From assembly GCA_946902875.1 (NCBI GenBank), contig OX336353.1:16815151-16879150 (forward strand): DNA of 64,000 nt. The letters run 5' to 3'. A program made the position numbers and the translations under genes. Below, piece after piece: positions 62,201 through 64,000 of the stretch; the first letter of the stretch is position 1; every line of letters begins with the position of its first letter. This DNA comes from Nematopogon swammerdamellus (lineage: Eukaryota; Arthropoda; Insecta; Lepidoptera; Adelidae). The notes under the pieces are model-generated. The model was not told the DNA's origin. It did no database searches and worked only from the letters and a program-made list of their open reading frames with translations.

Positions 62201-63291
62201 ATGATCAAATGTTCCACCACGGGCCGCTTGAAGTGAAGAGGATACTGGGTTCGGCTAACTTACCTCATCGTGGCGGTAATAGGTGTCCCAAGTGATTGAC
62301 TTCCCGGAGCTCCTGGCCTTAGCGCGAGATTGTTGCAACTGTTCATCTTCTTCTCGGAACATGCTGAAAATTATAATATAATAAAATAATAAATTCAACA
62401 TTACATACCTATTGTGAATTGAGTCGTATAGTTCCAGAACCTGCCAAATCCATTTCTCTAAGAAAAGTAGTTATAAACTGTTTCGAATAAAGTATTAAAT
62501 TTGTCACTTATCTGTTACAAGCTGTGCCCGCGGCTCCGCCCGCTCTCATTTTTCACTTCACTGCTAACCTCATAAGCCATTTAGCGTAATAGTAAGTAGC
62601 CTATAGTTGATGGGAAGAATCAACCTATCCGTAGAATTTTGTTTTATTAAAATCGGTTCAGTGGTTCTCGAGTTATAAGCGGACAGACAGAAACTCAGAC
62701 AGACAGAAAGCAGACGTTGGATTTTATTATAGGTAAGGAAAGGAAGACATTATGTTCCTAACACAGGCCAATCCAGAGTGAATCGCAAAGAAAAATTAAC
62801 ATTCGTTCCAGCTCTCTCGTAGTTTGAATGGGCGGCTATTTATCGAGGTATAGTTTTATAGTCTTACTGTAAAATCGTCCTAAACGGAGTTGGCGGGTTC
62901 TGGAACTATACGACTCAATTATCACCGTGATGTAGCTTAGCAGGTACCATAGAGAAAATACTTCCAGAGTATAAGAGTCCTGCAGAGCTTATTGTCAGCC
63001 TCGGTAGCTCAATGGTGTGGTCGGTCGAATGTTGTTAAGCACACCGATCAAGTCTGCCTGCAAACCCGTAGACTATCGCATACTAACTTGGCAACGTTCT
63101 CGTGGACGACCTCATAGCTGATGCGTCTGCTGGCGAAGGTCTGCAGCCACTGCTCCTCTTCCTGAGGTGCCAGGCGGAGCACGGCTTCCACTTGGCCGAC
63201 CTCAGAGCCCTGCCGAACTCGCCATAAATCCAGCTCATCGTCCAGGGTCTTTATCTCGGCGGCCGGCCCGTTCAGACGGAACACACGATGT
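51078..63291 (-). CDS. M14A zinc carboxypeptidase, predicted glutamate-type (5 exons, 5' end missing)
   Basis: This is a secreted procarboxypeptidase that removes C-terminal residues, in insects mostly as a gut digestive enzyme. Exons: 63291-63088 and 62363-62264 (propeptide and activation region), 60259-59948, 58842-58581, 51382-51078 with stop. Phases join exactly. Using bovine CPA numbering, the sequence has zinc ligands H69/E72 in VHAREW, R127 in DRLWRKT, N144-R145 in VDINRNY, zinc ligand H196 in ISLHSFG, Tyr248 in VLYFTTG and catalytic E270 in LELPGYSY. All are present, so the enzyme should be active. Residue 255 is Arg (TTGTSRDW), where CPA has Ile and CPB Asp. Activation probably follows the basic stretch SRAKAR in exon 62363-62264. 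The exon with the signal peptide must lie beyond 63291. Introns are filled with SINEs and larger elements. Confidence 0.92.
51415..51790. repeat. CTATCTCTACTCT microsatellite
   Basis: About 375 bases of irregular CTCTATCTCTA repeats just inside the last carboxypeptidase intron, about 35 bases upstream of the terminal exon's acceptor on the - strand. Confidence 0.9.
51940..52187 (+). mobile_element. Retroposon fragment, copy of 49785-50058
   Basis: Preceded by (GTAT)n. Same order of blocks, ending GAAGCCGCGGGCATAAGCTA. Confidence 0.6.
52198..52630 (+). mobile_element. SINE family B with exchanged tail
   Basis: Head remnant and core as in other copies to GTAGGTGATGTAGCCAACC, then instead of the GTCAGTTTCCAT tail it carries GGGGATTAGTGGGTCG...AGCCCCCCGCTGGTAGCGGG. 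The same block is found inverted at 58405-58545. Confidence 0.6.
52738..53060. repeat. Tandem duplication of a 160-bp unit
   Basis: Two nearly identical copies (52738-52897, 52898-53057) with TCTTTGTCTGTACGCGCATC and TGACAGTGTATATCCCGGAT. One mismatch noticed (ACTTTTTATAG / ACTTTGTATAG). Confidence 0.85.
53190..55237. mobile_element. Inverted composite element with GGCGAGG arrays at both ends
   Basis: The left end, TGTTGCCCGCGGCTTCGCTA, faces the right end, GCGAAGCCGCGGGCAACAG. A left array (53230-54130, about 12 units with GGCCGAAGGCCGAGCTGCGT) and a right array (54900-55200, reversed, about 4 units) enclose 770 bases of unrelated sequence with a hairpin. Same repeat family as 20085-20800. 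Confidence 0.65.
54376..54496. repeat. Long imperfect hairpin
   Basis: TCTATTCTTGTAAATT, ACAGCGGAAT and GTGGCGCTGAGAGCCA pair with TGGCTCTCAGCGCCAC, ATTCCGCTGT and AATTTACAAGAATAGA around a loop TTTACCAAAG. Looks like a pre-miRNA or a MITE by shape; the long perfect inner stem favours a MITE relic. Confidence 0.65.
55733..56070 (+). mobile_element. SINE family B
   Basis: CGCTGGGCCGGTCAGTACTT, GGATGGGTGACCGCTCGG, GTGGTTCGGATTCCACG, the core, and a tail with GTAAGTTTCCATAAAAAAAA. Inserted at the inner end of the left arm of the long-TIR element. Confidence 0.72.
56197..56271. repeat. (AT)n microsatellite
   Basis: About 37 uninterrupted AT units. Confidence 0.93.
56281..57260 (+). pseudogene. 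Broken gene of an uncharacterised family (HAFTGCD motif)
   Basis: Three frames carry ordered blocks of one protein: VSANILDGPALVHMLSPGHC, KTFGDYGVVVFTPFLNRSLN and VDLVWDRYDSNNL (to a stop at 56640); then RGWANFLRDELNKQELFHLL and LAPCDHEEAGTRIIIHVADA; then IRSVDTDAVVLAVATVQNLP; and finally AVVLPLFHAFTGCDTVSLFS and GRGKKNAFEAWKAF. I recall multi-copy uncharacterised proteins in insects, cnidarians and fish with this order (LDGxA.. VDxVWDxY.. HEEADTRIxxH.. VDTDVVVLA.. FHAFTGCDTxS), but no known function. At least two frame breaks and one stop are visible; a GT...AG gap of 50 bases near 57030-57079 could be an intron. It lies inside the long-TIR element. Confidence 0.75.
57781..58113 (+). mobile_element. 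SINE-like retroposon family C with 11-bp target duplication
   Basis: Flanked by AACGAATCGCG at 57770-57780 and 58114-58124. Starts TAAGTACCGTGTGGTGCCGG, ends GTGTGATATGTATGT. The opposite arm of the host element (55475-55500) shows the uninterrupted site, confirming the insertion. Confidence 0.82.
58405..58572 (+). mobile_element. SINE-like tail unit
   Basis: CTACCAGCGGGGGGCTCGGC, TTAATCAGCTCAGATGGACC and CATTGTCAGTTTCGATAAAA; the same block, inverted, is the exchanged tail at 52474-52630. It stops 9 bases from the donor of a carboxypeptidase exon. Confidence 0.55.
58581..58842 (-). CDS. Carboxypeptidase exon with Arg127, Asn144-Arg145 and His196
   Basis: Acceptor TCCCCAG, donor AACG|gtgagt. 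It contains DRLWRKTKSDRGLN, GVDINRNYEHEWG, EGPTPFSEPET and YISLHSFGNMLLYSWG: the carboxylate-binding arginines and the third zinc ligand. Confidence 0.93.
58888..58941. repeat. Perfect 24-bp hairpin
   Basis: ATATTTAGCCCCCGACGC plus AAACGG pairs perfectly with its inverse around a 5-base loop CCCCT. It lies about 45 bases upstream of a carboxypeptidase exon acceptor and starts a repeat related to 47429-47870. Confidence 0.85.
59170..59440 (-). mobile_element. SINE family B, diverged
   Basis: GGTCGAAGCGGCTATGTAAA-like core, CACCGCACTGAATGAAAGGT and GAACGATTCCACG-like B-box remnants; the 5S-like GATGGGTGACCG is still visible at 59377-59389. Confidence 0.6.
59948..60259 (-). CDS. Carboxypeptidase exon with HxxE zinc site
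   Basis: Acceptor CTTCCAG, donor GAAGAG|gtgagt, 104 codons in phase 0. It contains IFIDAAVHAREWITIPVA (zinc ligands H69 and E72, substrate Arg71) and WIINPLGNPDGYEHTH. Confidence 0.93.
60397..60692 (+). mobile_element. SINE composite (third head plus core)
   Basis: CGTGTGGGGCCGATACTTTA, GCATCTCTCCCCGTGTATGT and GGCGACTAAGGG run into ACTCGGTGGTACCCGCCCG and the family-B core and tail (GTGTCCGTTTACATAAAAAA). Confidence 0.7.
60718..60918 (+). mobile_element. SINE core and tail fragment
   Basis: Starts at GGAATGGTACCGCCGAACTG and ends GTGAAAGTTTCCATAAAAAT, in tandem with 60397-60692. Confidence 0.65.
61130..61275 (-). mobile_element. SINE family A fragment
   Basis: CCGACCAGCCAATATCACCT and GAGGCTGCTATGCGGCCATG match the tail half of family A. 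Confidence 0.55.
61290..62090 (+). mobile_element. Two Jockey-like LINE 3' ends
   Basis: 61300-61480 and 61780-62060 each encode a C-terminal tail; the second reads KILNSLPPASFLLMYSLGSF and [15 protein letters not shown]. The second is repeated inverted at 27600-27850. Confidence 0.55.
62264..62363 (-). CDS. Carboxypeptidase exon, propeptide end and activation site
   Basis: Exactly 100 bases between ATTTTCAG and GAG|gtaagt. It encodes MFREEDEQLQQSRAKAR and then SSGKSITWDTYYRHDE. The basic cluster marks the likely trypsin cleavage site; SITWDTYYRHDEI begins the mature enzyme. Confidence 0.87.
62995..63062 (+). mobile_element. SINE family B head only
   Basis: GTCAGCCTCGGTAGCTCAAT and GTTGTTAAGCAC match the 5' end of family B without core or tail. 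It stops 26 bases before the propeptide exon. Confidence 0.5.
63088..63291 (-). CDS. Carboxypeptidase propeptide exon
   Basis: The acceptor is TTTTACAG and the donor CCAA|gttagt. It encodes HRVFRLNGPAAEIKTL... through YEVVHENVA, the typical alpha/beta pro-domain of M14A zymogens. It ends two bases into a codon that the next exon completes as Asn. Confidence 0.87.
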
Positions 63292-63729
63292 CTGTAAAAA
63301 AATTACGTGTTATGGCGCAAATAAGGCTCAAAAGGTCAACTTTAAACGAAATTGTTGAGCTTTTGGTAAGATAAAAAATCTGTAAAAAATATATTGTTAT
63401 GTATTGGTCTTTAATTAACAAACGTAGTTAAAAAATTATATTGAACTACTTTGGAAAGATGTTAAATAAATCTCCAAATAATGAAATGTACGAAAATTGC
63501 ACTTTCAAGTTAAATTCCCTTGAGAAGCATATTTCAATACAAGACCGTCATAGAAATATAGATAATATTTTTTATTCCCTACAATCGCAGCTAAAAAAAA
63601 ATTCACAGATTTCGTGCCTCACACGACTATCGAGCACATTGAAAATGAATCTACGGAATTCGAAAAAATATTGTCGCTGAGCTGTCGCTCAACTGTCGCT
63701 CATCCCGACTTTCTCGTGTCCGAGAAAGT

Positions 63730-63960
63730 CGGGATAAGGAAAAGGTTAGTTGGGTTCTGATGATAGAGCCGGAATGAAGCCATAGGAACTCCTAAACTAC
63801 AAAATATGATAAGCCCATCGTGTTTGGGCTCGTTGGATTTGTCTTCGCAAGTACTCTAGTCATATCTTATTTCCAGGGTTCTGATGATGGAGCCGGAAGG
63901 AAGCCATAGGACTCCTAAACTACACATGATAAATCCACCATATTTGGGCTCGTTGGATAT
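63730..63960. repeat. Direct repeat, also inverted at 1-60
   Basis: GTTCTGATGATGGAGCCGGA, AGCCATAGGAACTCCTAAAC and TTTGGGCTCGTTGGAT occur at 63737-63830 and 63877-63955; the first block occurs inverted at 8-56. A short GGAATATA run closes the window. Confidence 0.7.
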
Positions 63961-64000
63961 AGGAATATAGGAATATAGGAATATATGTAGGATAGGTTAA

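Overview
The window is eukaryotic, AT-rich and packed with transposon remnants. It carries intron-split genes with GT-AG junctions and looks like insect DNA, most likely Lepidoptera. The clues are an insect-type gustatory receptor, a lepidopteran-style digestive M14 carboxypeptidase, Jockey/RTE LINE tails, piggyBac and TIR elements, and many tRNA- or 5S-like SINEs. No bacterial, viral or CRISPR feature was seen.

Three protein-coding genes are supported. (1) On the + strand, 4983-34381, lies the 3' half (17 exons, 968 codons plus stop, every junction phase consistent) of PSME4/PA200, the HEAT-repeat proteasome activator; its 5' half lies left of the window. (2) On the - strand, 46167-48728, lies a gustatory-receptor-like seven-helix protein with two recognised exons; the terminal exon was not found. 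(3) On the - strand, 51078-63291, lies a zinc carboxypeptidase of family M14A with five exons covering propeptide, catalytic core and stop; the signal-peptide exon lies right of the window. The three genes have unrelated functions and nothing suggests a shared pathway.

The rest is repeats. 0.5-1.8 kb is a piggyBac remnant. 6.0-9.0 kb is a foldback element made of about 25 units of 108 bp in two opposing arms. The PSME4 introns hold MITEs, SINEs, LINE pieces, a composite element with a (CCCTCT)n block (20.1-22.3 kb), a 25-bp minisatellite (28.5-30.0 kb) and a 211-bp tandem triplication covering exon 15. 35-46 kb is a graveyard of LINE fragments. The large last intron of the carboxypeptidase holds an inverted composite minisatellite element (53.2-55.2 kb), followed directly by a 3.1-kb element with roughly 490-bp inverted ends that encloses a broken gene of an uncharacterised family (HAFTGCD motif).

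The most interesting points are: several SINE families that share one central core but carry different heads and tails; the long-TIR element with its gene-like cargo; the foldback array repeating a YY1/Pho-like motif; a carboxypeptidase with Arg at the specificity position 255; and a PA200 C-terminus ending Tyr-Phe-Ala rather than Tyr-Tyr-Ala. Exon boundaries were read by eye from splice signals and reading-frame continuity. Family assignments rest on remembered family features, not on a search.
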